DNA from: Collinsella sp.
Lineage (GTDB): Bacteria; Actinomycetota; Coriobacteriia; Coriobacteriales; Coriobacteriaceae
DNA: 21,886 nucleotides
Direction of reading: 5' to 3'
Assembly (NCBI GenBank): GCA_018378775.1
Contig: JAGZWV010000038.1
Coordinates: 1 to 21,886, forward strand
Made by a program: the position numbers and the translations under genes. Shown one piece after another: positions 1 to 6,511 of this stretch. Every line of letters begins with the position of its first letter. Positions within the stretch are counted from its first letter, which is position 1. The notes under the pieces were generated by a model. That model was not told the origin of the DNA. It saw only the letters and a list, made by a program, of their open reading frames with translations, and did not search any database.

Positions 1-1
1 G

Positions 2-67
2 CGGATCAAGAAGTCCCTCGGGTGGCTGAGCCCGATGGAGTACCGCAGGAAGCTTGGATACGCCTAG
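2..67 (+). pseudogene. IS3-family transposase (OrfB/integrase core), C-terminal end only
   Basis: The first 21 codons of the window (reading from base 2) end in a TAG at 65-67 and encode RIKKSLGWLSPMEYRRKLGY followed by Ala. The pattern K-x-x-K-x-L-G-x-x-S-P-x-E-Y-R is the usual C-terminus of IS3/IS150-type DDE transposases. The rest lies outside the window, so it cannot be said whether the transposase is intact. The stop is followed within 30 bases by a sequence that looks like the element's right terminal inverted repeat. Confidence 0.8.
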
Positions 68-97
68 GCGCGGTCCAAGAAATCGTCCGCACCCCCA
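68..97 (+). mobile_element. Probable right terminal inverted repeat of the IS3-family element
   Basis: Just after the transposase stop the sequence reads GGTCCAAGAAATCGTCCGCA then CCCCCA. Read from the outside in on the other strand it begins TGGGGGTGCGGAC and continues into TTTCTTGGACC. IS3-family ends typically start with TG and often contain such GC-rich runs, so the element probably ends at about base 97. The left end is not in the window, so neither the inverted-repeat match nor a target duplication can be verified. Confidence 0.6.
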
Positions 98-314
98 TTT
101 TGCTTGGCGAAAATATACGTGACGCGATCGGTAGCAAAAGTGTGAAGTGCGGCGCACATTGGGGTCTTCACAGCTCGTGCATAGAACAGCTGTCTGCCTT
201 TAGAACGTGGTAAGATAGCTATCCACGAGCGGGGCACACCCCGCGTGTTCCTTGAAAAGTCGACGGTTATCGGGTGTTTGCAGGTCCGATACCATCCAGA
301 CTTTCCCAACATCC
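98..314. other. Non-coding spacer between the IS end and the tmRNA gene
   Basis: No convincing gene is seen. A short hairpin, GCGGGG (229-234) against CCCCGC (239-244) with a 4-base loop, lies about 70 bases before the tmRNA. It lacks a clear T-tract. A promoter for the tmRNA should be here, but no well-spaced -35/-10 pair could be fixed. smpB, often found upstream of ssrA, is not visible. Confidence 0.5.
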
Positions 315-678
315 GGGGGCGACTGGTTTCGACACGATAGCTCTGAGAGAGGAAGCAAGCCGAGGTCTCCTCGCCTCGTTAAACAGGGGTACCGTCAAAT
401 TGAATTGACAACAACTCTTCTTTTGAGCCTATGGCTCTCGCTGCTTAGTTTATAGCGGCGCGTCAACCCGGTGATTTCCCCGACACCGGCGCGACGTCAT
501 TTTAGGGGAATGCTCCTGCGCACGTAATCGGTATGGCGCAGGCTAAGACCGAACCGGTTAGGACGCCGCGAGCGTGTCGCTGCGCGCAAAGCGTCCGAGA
601 CTAAACCAGCGACTGAGCTTGGAGATGCCAATCAGGGGGCTTTCGTGGACCGGAGTTCGATTCTCCGCGCCTCCACCA
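315..678 (+). ncRNA. ssrA: Transfer-messenger RNA (tmRNA)
   Basis: tmRNA rescues stalled ribosomes by acting first as tRNA-Ala and then as a short mRNA for a degradation tag. The 5' end GGGGGCGACTGGTTTCGAC is the conserved tmRNA start. Its first seven bases (315-321) pair with CGCCTCC (668-674), followed by the A discriminator and encoded CCA (676-678), and a T-arm GTTCGATTC lies at 655-663. The tag reading frame runs from about 407 to a TAG at 446-448 and reads DNNSSFEPMALAA (the tRNA-borne Ala comes first), ending in the LAA degron expected for ClpXP-type proteases. The region between tag and 3' half is rich in pseudoknot-like complementary segments. The exact resume codon (GAC 407) is inferred from the open frame. 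The gene is one-piece, not permuted. Confidence 0.95.
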
Positions 679-686
679 TAAGCAAC

Positions 687-724
687 AGACAGGTAGATAT
701 TCGTATCTGCCTGTCTTTTTATTT
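687..724 (+). terminator. Intrinsic terminator of tmRNA
   Basis: A 13-bp stem (687-699 with 704-716, one T-G wobble) closes on a TTCG tetraloop and is followed by a T-rich tail (716-724). It begins nine bases after the tmRNA CCA end. Confidence 0.92.
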
Positions 725-734
725 CTAGTCCGTA

Positions 735-781
735 CCGCGGAGAATCGAACTCTGTGCAGGGCGCGGGCGTAAAGAAAACGC
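735..781 (+). repeat. 47-bp direct repeat, copy 1, containing an inverted tmRNA T-arm segment
   Basis: Identical at 46 of 47 positions to 946-992 (G versus A in CTCT[G/A]TGCAG). Bases 736-752 are the exact reverse complement of tmRNA bases 653-669 (GAGTTCGATTCTCCGCG). The end of the repeat forms the left half of the hairpin at 763-800. Confidence 0.85.
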
Positions 782-856
782 GTAAGCGTTTTTAGCCCGC
801 GGGCGAGGACGCCGGTAGGCGGCCGAAGCCGGCGCGGATTTGCGAAGCAAATACGC
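763..856. repeat. Cluster of adjacent short-loop hairpins
   Basis: First hairpin: GCGGGC (763-768) pairs with GCCCGC (795-800) and encloses AAAACGC (775-781), a GTAA loop and GCGTTTT (786-792). A weak stem follows around 820-831. The last hairpin pairs GCG-ATTTGC (834-843) with GCAAAT-CGC (847-856) around a GAA loop. The series resembles intergenic palindromic elements. A similar but not identical cluster is at 21800-21875. Confidence 0.6.
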
Positions 857-945
857 GGATTCTCCGCGCAAAGCCCCAACCCAAAACAGATGTGCTGCCG
901 ATGGTATTTCAGCTAGCCATGCCCAGCACCAACGGATTCCCCCAC

Positions 946-992
946 CCGCGGAGAATCGAACTCTATGCAGGGCGCGGGCGTAAAGAAAACGC
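946..992 (+). repeat. 47-bp direct repeat, copy 2
   Basis: Second copy of the repeat at 735-781, 211 bases downstream with one mismatch. It again carries the 17-base reverse complement of the tmRNA T-arm (947-963). It runs directly into the 62-bp tandem array, whereas copy 1 runs into a hairpin, so the two copies diverge exactly after AAAACGC. Confidence 0.85.
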
Positions 993-1276
993 CTCAGTGA
1001 CGCAGAGTGGGACGCGCTTTCCCAATGGCAGCCCAGGCGGAAAGCTCATCCCGGAATCCGCGCTCAGACTGGGACGTAGTTTCCGGATGACACATCAAGC
1101 GGAAAGCGCATCCCGGAATCTAAGCTCGAAATGGGATTCATTTTCCTGATGACGGGCTCAGCGGAAAATGCGACCCGGAATTTGCTCTGAGAATGGGATG
1201 CGCTTTCCCAGCGGCGGTCCAAGCGGAAAGCACGTCCCGGAATCTCGCCTCAAACTGGGACACACTTTCCGCTTCA
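993..1276 (+). repeat. Tandem array of 62-bp hairpin-capable units
   Basis: The motif GCGGAAA starts at 1037, 1099, 1161 and 1223, exactly 62 bases apart each time, preceded by a half unit (about 993-1036). Each unit has a left arm of the form GGAAANNNNNNCCC, then a GGAATC-type linker, then a right arm GGGANNNNNTTTCC, so each could fold on itself. The left arm of the second full unit (GGAAAGCGCATCCC) is perfectly complementary to the right arm of the third (GGGATGCGCTTTCC), so arms could also pair between units. Units have diverged in the middle of the arms but keep GGAAA/TTTCC and CCC/GGG. Function unknown. Confidence 0.85.
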
Positions 1277-1357
1277 CCTACCTCCTCGAAAAACCCGCGC
1301 TCTCGCCATCCTAAAACTGGGTAGAAGAAAGCCAAAACGCAATCGCAGGAGGTCAAT

Positions 1358-2236
1358 ATGACTGCAGAAGATAAGGCAAAGAACGCCGGCAAGGTCGCGC
1401 TCGTCCTGGAGGGCGGCAGTTTTCGCGGGCAATTTACCGCAGGCGTGCTCGACGTTCTCATGGAGGCCGGCGTCGAAATCCCGGCTGTCTACGGTGTATC
1501 GGCCGGCGCCCTCAACGGTGTGAACTACAAGTCGCACCAGATCGGCCGTGCCAACCGCATCAACCTGGCTTTCTGCAACGACAACCGCTTCATGGGCGCC
1601 GCATCGTTTGCGTCCACGGGCTCCATTGTGGGTTACGACTTTATCTTCAACGATGTCCAGGACCGCCTGGATCCCTTTGACAACGAGACGTTCGACGCGA
1701 GCCCCATCGAGATGTACGCCGTTGCGACGGACATGCTCTTTGGAACCGCTGCCTACCTGCCGGTCAAAAGCGCCGTGCTCGATCTCGACGCTGTGCGCGC
1801 ATCGACCTCGTTGCCGCTGGTGACGCCGCCGGTCGAGATTGACGGGCACAAATACGTCGACGGCGGCGTAGCCGATTCGGTCCCCATCGAGCACGTGCTG
1901 GAGGAGGCGGGCTTCGATCGCGCGGTTGTCATTGTCACGCAGGACCGTTCGTACGAGAAAAAGCCCTACGAGTTTATGCCCGCCGCACGCGCCCGCTATG
2001 CCGACTACCCCTACCTGCTCGAGGCTATCGAGACGCGCCACGACCGCTATAACATCCAGCGCATGCATCTGTGGAAGTATGAGCGCGAGGGTCGCGCGCT
2101 GGTCGTTGCTCCGCAAAAGCCGGTCGAGGTCGGTCACGTTGAGCACGATTCGGCAAAGCTGCTCGATCTGTATATTCAGGGCCGCCAGGAGGCAAAGCGC
2201 TTGCTGGGAGATATCGAGGCGTTTGTCGAGCGCTAG
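1358..2236 (+). CDS. Patatin-like phospholipase family protein
   Basis: A 292-residue predicted serine acyl hydrolase of the patatin family (YjjU-like), likely acting on phospholipids or related esters. Visible motifs are the oxyanion-hole glycines in LEGGSFRG (residues 17-24), the nucleophile elbow GVSAG with Ser48 (46-50), and the DGG motif with catalytic Asp168 (168-170), which together give the Ser-Asp dyad. There is no signal peptide or membrane segment, so a cytosolic enzyme is expected. The ATG is preceded by AGGAGGT (1347-1353), a strong ribosome-binding site. Length is usual for bacterial stand-alone patatins. It stands alone between the repeat region and the rplM promoter; no terminator is evident after it. 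The true substrate is unknown. Confidence 0.88.
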   Translation: MTAEDKAKNAGKVALVLEGGSFRGQFTAGVLDVLMEAGVEIPAVYGVSAGALNGVNYKSHQIGRANRINLAFCNDNRFMGAASFASTGSIVGYDFIFNDVQDRLDPFDNETFDASPIEMYAVATDMLFGTAAYLPVKSAVLDLDAVRASTSLPLVTPPVEIDGHKYVDGGVADSVPIEHVLEEAGFDRAVVIVTQDRSYEKKPYEFMPAARARYADYPYLLEAIETRHDRYNIQRMHLWKYEREGRALVVAPQKPVEVGHVEHDSAKLLDLYIQGRQEAKRLLGDIEAFVER

Positions 2237-2299
2237 CGTCGCGACGTCATGACCCATGGACGACATGTGCAGAAACTCTGGTCGGAGCCAAAATACCTG

Positions 2300-2327
2300 T
2301 TGACTCGGGCGGCGAGCGGGGTAATAT
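2300..2327 (+). promoter_or_regulatory. Promoter of rplM-rpsI
   Basis: TTGACT (2300-2305) and TAATAT (2322-2327) are separated by 16 bases, a good sigma-70-type match. It predicts a leader of about 60 bases before the rplM start, possibly containing regulatory structure that I could not resolve. Confidence 0.7.
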
Positions 2328-2393
2328 GGACGGGTTACTTGCAGAGCCCCGTGAATCTCTGTAACAACACGTACTGTACATGGAGGAGTCTAA

Positions 2394-2837
2394 GTGATTT
2401 CGAAATCGACTCACTACGCCAAGCAGGGCGAGGTCCAGCGCAACTGGGTTCTCGTCGACGCCGATGGTGCTGTCCTGGGCCGTCTTGCCACCCAGATCGC
2501 AATGATCCTGCGCGGTAAGAACAAGCCCCAGTTCACGCCCAACAGCGACTGCGGCGACTTCGTCGTCGTCATCAACGCCGATAAGGTCCAGCTTACCGGT
2601 AACAAGGCCGACACGAAGACCTATTATCGCCACAGCGGCTACAACGGCGGCCTCAAGGCTGAGAGCTTCCGCCAGGCTATGGAGAAGCACCCGGAGAAGG
2701 TCATCGAGCGCGCCGTTCGCGGCATGCTGCCCAAGACCACCCTCGGCCGTGCCCAGATGACCAAGCTTAAGGTCTACGCTGGTGCCGAGCATCCGCACGC
2801 TGCCCAGAACCCCACGAAGATTGAGCTGGAGGCTTAA
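2394..2837 (+). CDS. rplM: 50S ribosomal protein L13
   Basis: A 147-residue L13, an early-assembling protein of the large ribosomal subunit that binds 23S rRNA. The sequence has the family core WVLVDADGAVLGRLAT near the N-terminus, the basic segment RAVRGMLPKTTLGR, and the C-terminal KVYAGAEHPHAAQNP. It starts at GTG 2394 with GGAGGAG (2382-2388) six bases upstream; no ATG is nearby in frame. It forms the conserved two-gene operon with rpsI, whose start lies two bases after this stop. Confidence 0.97.
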   Translation: MISKSTHYAKQGEVQRNWVLVDADGAVLGRLATQIAMILRGKNKPQFTPNSDCGDFVVVINADKVQLTGNKADTKTYYRHSGYNGGLKAESFRQAMEKHPEKVIERAVRGMLPKTTLGRAQMTKLKVYAGAEHPHAAQNPTKIELEA

Positions 2838-2839
2838 AG

Positions 2840-3235
<396 letters not shown>

Positions 3236-3265
3236 GGTTTTATCTCCTTACGAGATACAATGTAC

Positions 3266-3310
3266 AAGCGGGGCCTGCCGATTGCTCGGCGGGTCCCGCT
3301 TTTCTTTTTC
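3266..3310 (+). terminator. Intrinsic terminator of rplM-rpsI
   Basis: A 16-bp stem (3266-3281 with 3286-3301, two G-T wobbles) and a TTGC loop, followed by TTTCTTTTTC. It separates the ribosomal operon from glmM. Confidence 0.93.
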
Positions 3311-3358
3311 GACTAGGGTGGGCGACTGCGTTTTGCCCACTTGGGAAGGAGCGATCCT

Positions 3359-4497
3359 ATGCCCCAGAACATCTTCGGTACCGATGGCGTCCGTGGCGTC
3401 GCCAACGCCGACCTCTCGTGCGACCTTGCATTTCGTCTGGGCCGCGCGGCGACCAAGTTCCTTGGCCCGGACATTTGCATCGGTCGCGATACGCGTCTTT
3501 CGGGCACCATGCTCGAGAGTGCTCTGACCGCCGGCATCATGGCCGAGGGCGGCCGTCCGCACTGCTGCGGCGTTATCCCTACGCCGGCCGTGGCGCTGCT
3601 CACCGTCCAAAACGAGCTCGATGGCGGCATCGTCATTTCTGCTTCGCATAATCCGCCGGAGTTCAACGGCATCAAGTTCTTTAGCCGCAAGGGCATGAAG
3701 CTTCCCGACGCGGTTGAGGAAGAGATCAGCGCCTGGGTCATGTCCGAGCCACGGTGCATGCCATCAACACCGATTACTGCGGCACCGACATTAACGTCGA
3801 GTGCGGCTCCACGCACCTTGAGCCCCTGCGCGAGCTCGTGCTGCGCACCCACGCCGATATCGGCCTGGCCCACGACGGCGACGCCGATCGCGTGCTGTTC
3901 GTGGACAGTGAGGGCAACGAGATCGATGGCGACTACATCCTGGCTATCTGCGGCTCCGACCTTGCTGCTCGCGGCAAGCTCGCCAACTCCGAGATCGTCT
4001 CGACCGTCATGTGTAACCTGGGCTTCTCCATCGCAATGAAGGAGCAGGGCTTTGAGATGGTCCAGACCGCCGTGGGCGACCGCTACGTTTTGGAGCGCAT
4101 GCTCGAGGACGGTGCCGTTATCGGTGGCGAGCAGTCCGGCCACATCATCTTCCTGGAGCACAACACCACCGGCGACGGTCTGGTGACGGCTCTGCAGCTG
4201 CTGGCCGTGCTCAAGCGCACCGGCCGCACCCTTACCGACCTTGCTGGCATCATGAAGAAGTACCCGCAGGTGCTCGTCAACGTGCATTCGGACAACAAGG
4301 CCGGCCTGGACGATTGCCAGCCCATTTGGGACGCCGTCGCTGCCGCCGAGAAGGAGCTCAACGGTCGCGGTCGCATCTTGGTGCGCCCGAGCGGTACCGA
4401 GCCGCTGGTTCGCGTCATGGCCGAGGCGGAGACGCACGAGCTGACCCAGCGCGTTGTTGACGATATCGTCGAGGTTGTCAAGCGCGAACTTCCCTAA
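3359..4497 (+). pseudogene. glmM: Phosphoglucosamine mutase, disrupted by internal deletion and frameshift
   Basis: GlmM converts glucosamine-6-phosphate to glucosamine-1-phosphate for peptidoglycan precursor synthesis. The start ATG 3359 follows GGAAGGAG (3344-3351). The first part (to about 3750) reads as a normal N-terminus: FGTDGVRGVANADL, IGRDTRLSG, and the phosphoserine loop ISASHNP with Ser96. After EEISAWVMSEP the GlmM sequence continues in another frame from about 3752 (VHAINTDYCGTDIN) through the metal loop DGDADR, GGEQSGH and RPSGTEP to a stop at 4495-4497. Compared with the roughly 445-450 residues of the family as I recall it (B. subtilis GlmM), about 65 residues, including the DCANGA region, are missing. 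The frame change (2 to 1) implies a loss of 3n+1 bases, near 196. Read literally, only a 226-residue hybrid would be made, ending at 4039. GlmM is normally essential, so an assembly error is a serious alternative to a real lesion. Confidence 0.85.
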
Positions 4498-4568
4498 TGG
4501 TCAAATACGGGTGCCAAGTGGTAGACTGTTAAGGTTATTTTGATTGATTGGTATGTCCGAGGGGGAGC

Positions 4569-5066
4569 ATGTTCGCTAAAGTCCTGAGGTCTTTTGGTAT
4601 GCGTGGTCGAGTCCTTACGCTGGATGCTCCCATCTCGGGCGACGTCATTCCGCTCTCCGAGGTAAACGATCAGACGTTTGCCACCGGCCTTTTGGGCCAG
4701 GGCGTGGCGATTCAGCCTACCGGCACGCGCGTGATTGCGCCGGCAGACGCCAAGGTCGAGGCCATTTTTCCCACGGGACACGCCGTTGCGCTTAACACAG
4801 TCGATGGTCTGGACGTGCTCATCCACGTTGGTTTGGACACTGTTCAGCTCGAGGGCAAGCACTTTACCGTACATGCGCAAGTGGGTGACATCGTCCATAA
4901 GGGCGATGTACTCATCGAGTTCGATCGCGAGGCAATTGCTGCCGAGGGCTTCGATGTGACGGTTCCCATCTTGGTGTGCAACTCCGTTGAGTTCTCGAGC
5001 ATCAAGGGTTCCGTTGGCGAGCATGTCGAGGAGATGGACCAACTCATCGTCGCTCGCGAGCGCTAG
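4569..5066 (+). CDS. PTS glucose-type EIIA domain protein
   Basis: A 165-residue single-domain EIIA of the glucose family (Crr-like), which takes phosphate from HPr and passes it to an EIIB. The fold is marked by LDAPISGDVIPLSEV (residues 18-32), VIAPADAKVEAIFPTGHAVAL with His71, and VLIHVGLDTV with the phospho-accepting His86, matching the two active-site histidines of E. coli EIIA-Glc. The ATG at 4569 has GGGGGAG just upstream; an in-frame TTG at 4548 would add only seven residues and has no better site. It stands alone without EIIB/EIIC here, so it probably serves a permease encoded elsewhere or acts as a regulator. It sits between glmM and nagB. Confidence 0.93.
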   Translation: MFAKVLRSFGMRGRVLTLDAPISGDVIPLSEVNDQTFATGLLGQGVAIQPTGTRVIAPADAKVEAIFPTGHAVALNTVDGLDVLIHVGLDTVQLEGKHFTVHAQVGDIVHKGDVLIEFDREAIAAEGFDVTVPILVCNSVEFSSIKGSVGEHVEEMDQLIVARER

Positions 5067-5106
5067 TGAGCGCGCTCGGCCTTTAGCCTACAATTCGAAC
5101 ACGTTT

Positions 5107-5140
5107 ACGGAGGGTGCCCTTGAAAGAGGACGCCCTCCGT
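5107..5140 (+). other. Hairpin in the EIIA-nagB intergenic region, function unclear
   Basis: ACGGAGGGTG (5107-5116) pairs with CGCCCTCCGT (5131-5140), one wobble, loop of 14 bases that could pair further (CCTT with AGAGG). There is no T-tract, so it is not a standard terminator. The 272-base spacer also has a 7-bp stem, GGCCGCA with TGCGGCC, around 5251-5275. It could be a structured nagB leader, but no known riboswitch class is recognised. Confidence 0.5.
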
Positions 5141-5338
5141 GGCAAGATGGGATTTGTCCGAAGCTAAACGGCTTTGGGTCACCGTGGACGGGCAGGGGCC
5201 TCGACGCGGCTAGACACGAGACACATACATTACGCGACCTCGCCCTGGTGGCCGCACACGTTGGTTGCGGCCGACGCGGGCCGCGGGCAAGTGCTTGTAA
5301 GGGGAGCCTTGCCTCTCTTGTACGAGAAAGGACGCGTA

Positions 5339-6067
5339 ATGAAGATCATTAAAGCTAAAGACTACGAGGATATGAGCCGCAAGGCCGCCAATATCATCTC
5401 GGCCCAGGTTATCCTCAAGCCCGATTGCGTGCTGGGTCTTGCCACCGGCTCTACCCCGATTGGCGCCTACAAGCAGCTTGCCGCATGGTACGAGAAGGGT
5501 GACGTCGACTTTGCCGAGGTCAGCACCTACAACCTCGACGAGTATCGTGGCCTTTCGCACGACGATCCCCAGAGCTACCACTACTTTATGCGTGAGAACT
5601 TCTTCGATCACATTAACATCGACCTGAACAACACGCATGTGCCCGATGGTTCCAATCCCGACGCTGCCGCTGCCTGCTCTGAGTACGACAAGATCGTCGC
5701 TGCTGCCGGTTACCCTGATCTGCAGCTACTCGGCATCGGTAACAACGGTCACATTGGCTTCAACGAGCCCGATGACCACTTCTCCAAGGGTACGCACTGC
5801 GTCGACCTTACCGAGAGCACCATTCAGGCCAACAGCCGCCTGTTCGACAGCATCGACGACGTGCCCCGTCAGGCCTACACCATGGGCACTCAGACCATCA
5901 TGTATGCCCGCATGATCCTGGTCGTCGCCAACGGCGAGGCCAAGGCGCAGGCCGTTCATGACATGTGCTATGGTCCGGTTACCCCCCAGTGCCCTGCCTC
6001 GATCCTGCAACTGCACACCAACTGCGTTGTCGTTGCCGACGAGGCCGCCCTTTCGCTCTGCGAGTAG
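5339..6067 (+). CDS. nagB: Glucosamine-6-phosphate deaminase
   Basis: NagB converts glucosamine-6-phosphate to fructose-6-phosphate and ammonia, feeding amino sugars into glycolysis. The protein of 242 residues has the phosphate loop LATGSTP (34-40), NLDEY with Asp67, and GIGNNGHIGFNEP (132-144) with His138 and Glu143. Asn at 136, where the hexameric E. coli enzyme has Asp, is as I recall it in the shorter B. subtilis type, whose length this matches. ATG 5339 is chosen because GAAAGGA sits seven bases upstream; a longer frame back to 5174 has no ribosome-binding site. It opposes the GlmM direction of amino-sugar flux. A strong terminator follows. Confidence 0.96.
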   Translation: MKIIKAKDYEDMSRKAANIISAQVILKPDCVLGLATGSTPIGAYKQLAAWYEKGDVDFAEVSTYNLDEYRGLSHDDPQSYHYFMRENFFDHINIDLNNTHVPDGSNPDAAAACSEYDKIVAAAGYPDLQLLGIGNNGHIGFNEPDDHFSKGTHCVDLTESTIQANSRLFDSIDDVPRQAYTMGTQTIMYARMILVVANGEAKAQAVHDMCYGPVTPQCPASILQLHTNCVVVADEAALSLCE

Positions 6068-6099
6068 CGAAAGCCTATCACCTCGACATAGCTTTGCCG

Positions 6100-6128
6100 A
6101 AGGCCTCCGCTTTGCGGGGGCCTTTTTG
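6100..6128 (+). terminator. Intrinsic terminator of nagB
   Basis: An 11-bp stem (6100-6110 with 6114-6124, one T-G wobble) with a three-base loop and the tail TTTTTGC, 33 bases after the nagB stop. Confidence 0.92.
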
Positions 6129-6511
6129 CTGAGCGCGCGCCGTGTGCTTGACGAAAATCTTGCAGCGAACTTGACGGGTGCGTTAGGTGCAGCATGATTC
6201 ATTCCATAACAGATACTATGCATAAATGCTATGAAAAGGTCGCAGACGGTAGCTGGCGTTAGGTGAGTTGCGCAACACAATTGAACAGCGCTCATTTGAG
6301 GTACACTGCCAAAGGATGGGACAAGCTGGCAAGCGCATTGACCTGCGCAAAGACTGATTGGTTGGGGGATAAGTTTCAATCGGACCACGCTGAACAAAAA
6401 CTTGCCATTTGCGTACCAACAAACATCCTAAACCGTAGCATCGCTCTATTCATCTAGCGATACATATGGTCTAGCGTTACGGTGTCCATGTGGTCGAGTT
6501 GAGGAGCGGGC
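6129..6511. other. Intergenic region upstream of the large regulator
   Basis: No gene is supported in these 383 bases, which are visibly more AT-rich than the flanking genes. A weak promoter candidate is TTGAAC (6281-6286) and TACACT (6302-6307), but the 15-base spacer is short. The motif TCTAGCG occurs twice near 6454 and 6471. GAGGAG at 6501-6506 is the ribosome-binding site of the next gene. Confidence 0.5.

Larger units (their letters stand above)
725..1357. other. Long non-coding, repeat-rich intergenic region
   Basis: No credible gene lies between the tmRNA terminator and the phospholipase gene. The interval holds a cluster of short-loop hairpins (763-856), two copies of a 47-bp direct repeat (735-781 and 946-992) and an array of 62-bp tandem units (about 993-1276), listed separately. 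The open frames here have no ribosome-binding site and simply cross these repeats. Confidence 0.75.

Noticed and set aside
601..879. A 92-codon minus-strand frame containing RRGESNSGPRKPP
   Set aside because: It is antisense to the 3' end of tmRNA and its terminator. Such RRGESNSGP-like frames arise from tRNA and tmRNA T-arms; there is no ribosome-binding site.
993..1276. Regularly spaced repeats that could suggest a CRISPR array
   Set aside because: The units are contiguous and diverged along their whole 62-base length, with no alternating constant repeat and unique spacer, and no cas genes nearby.
1274..2266. A 330-codon minus-strand frame opposite the phospholipase gene
   Set aside because: It is a mirror frame of a high-GC gene; the plus strand has the strong AGGAGGT site and full patatin motifs.
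3341..4039. Reading the first glmM frame as a complete 226-residue protein
   Set aside because: After residue 130 it has no GlmM similarity, while another frame carries the rest of GlmM; the tail is out-of-frame translation.
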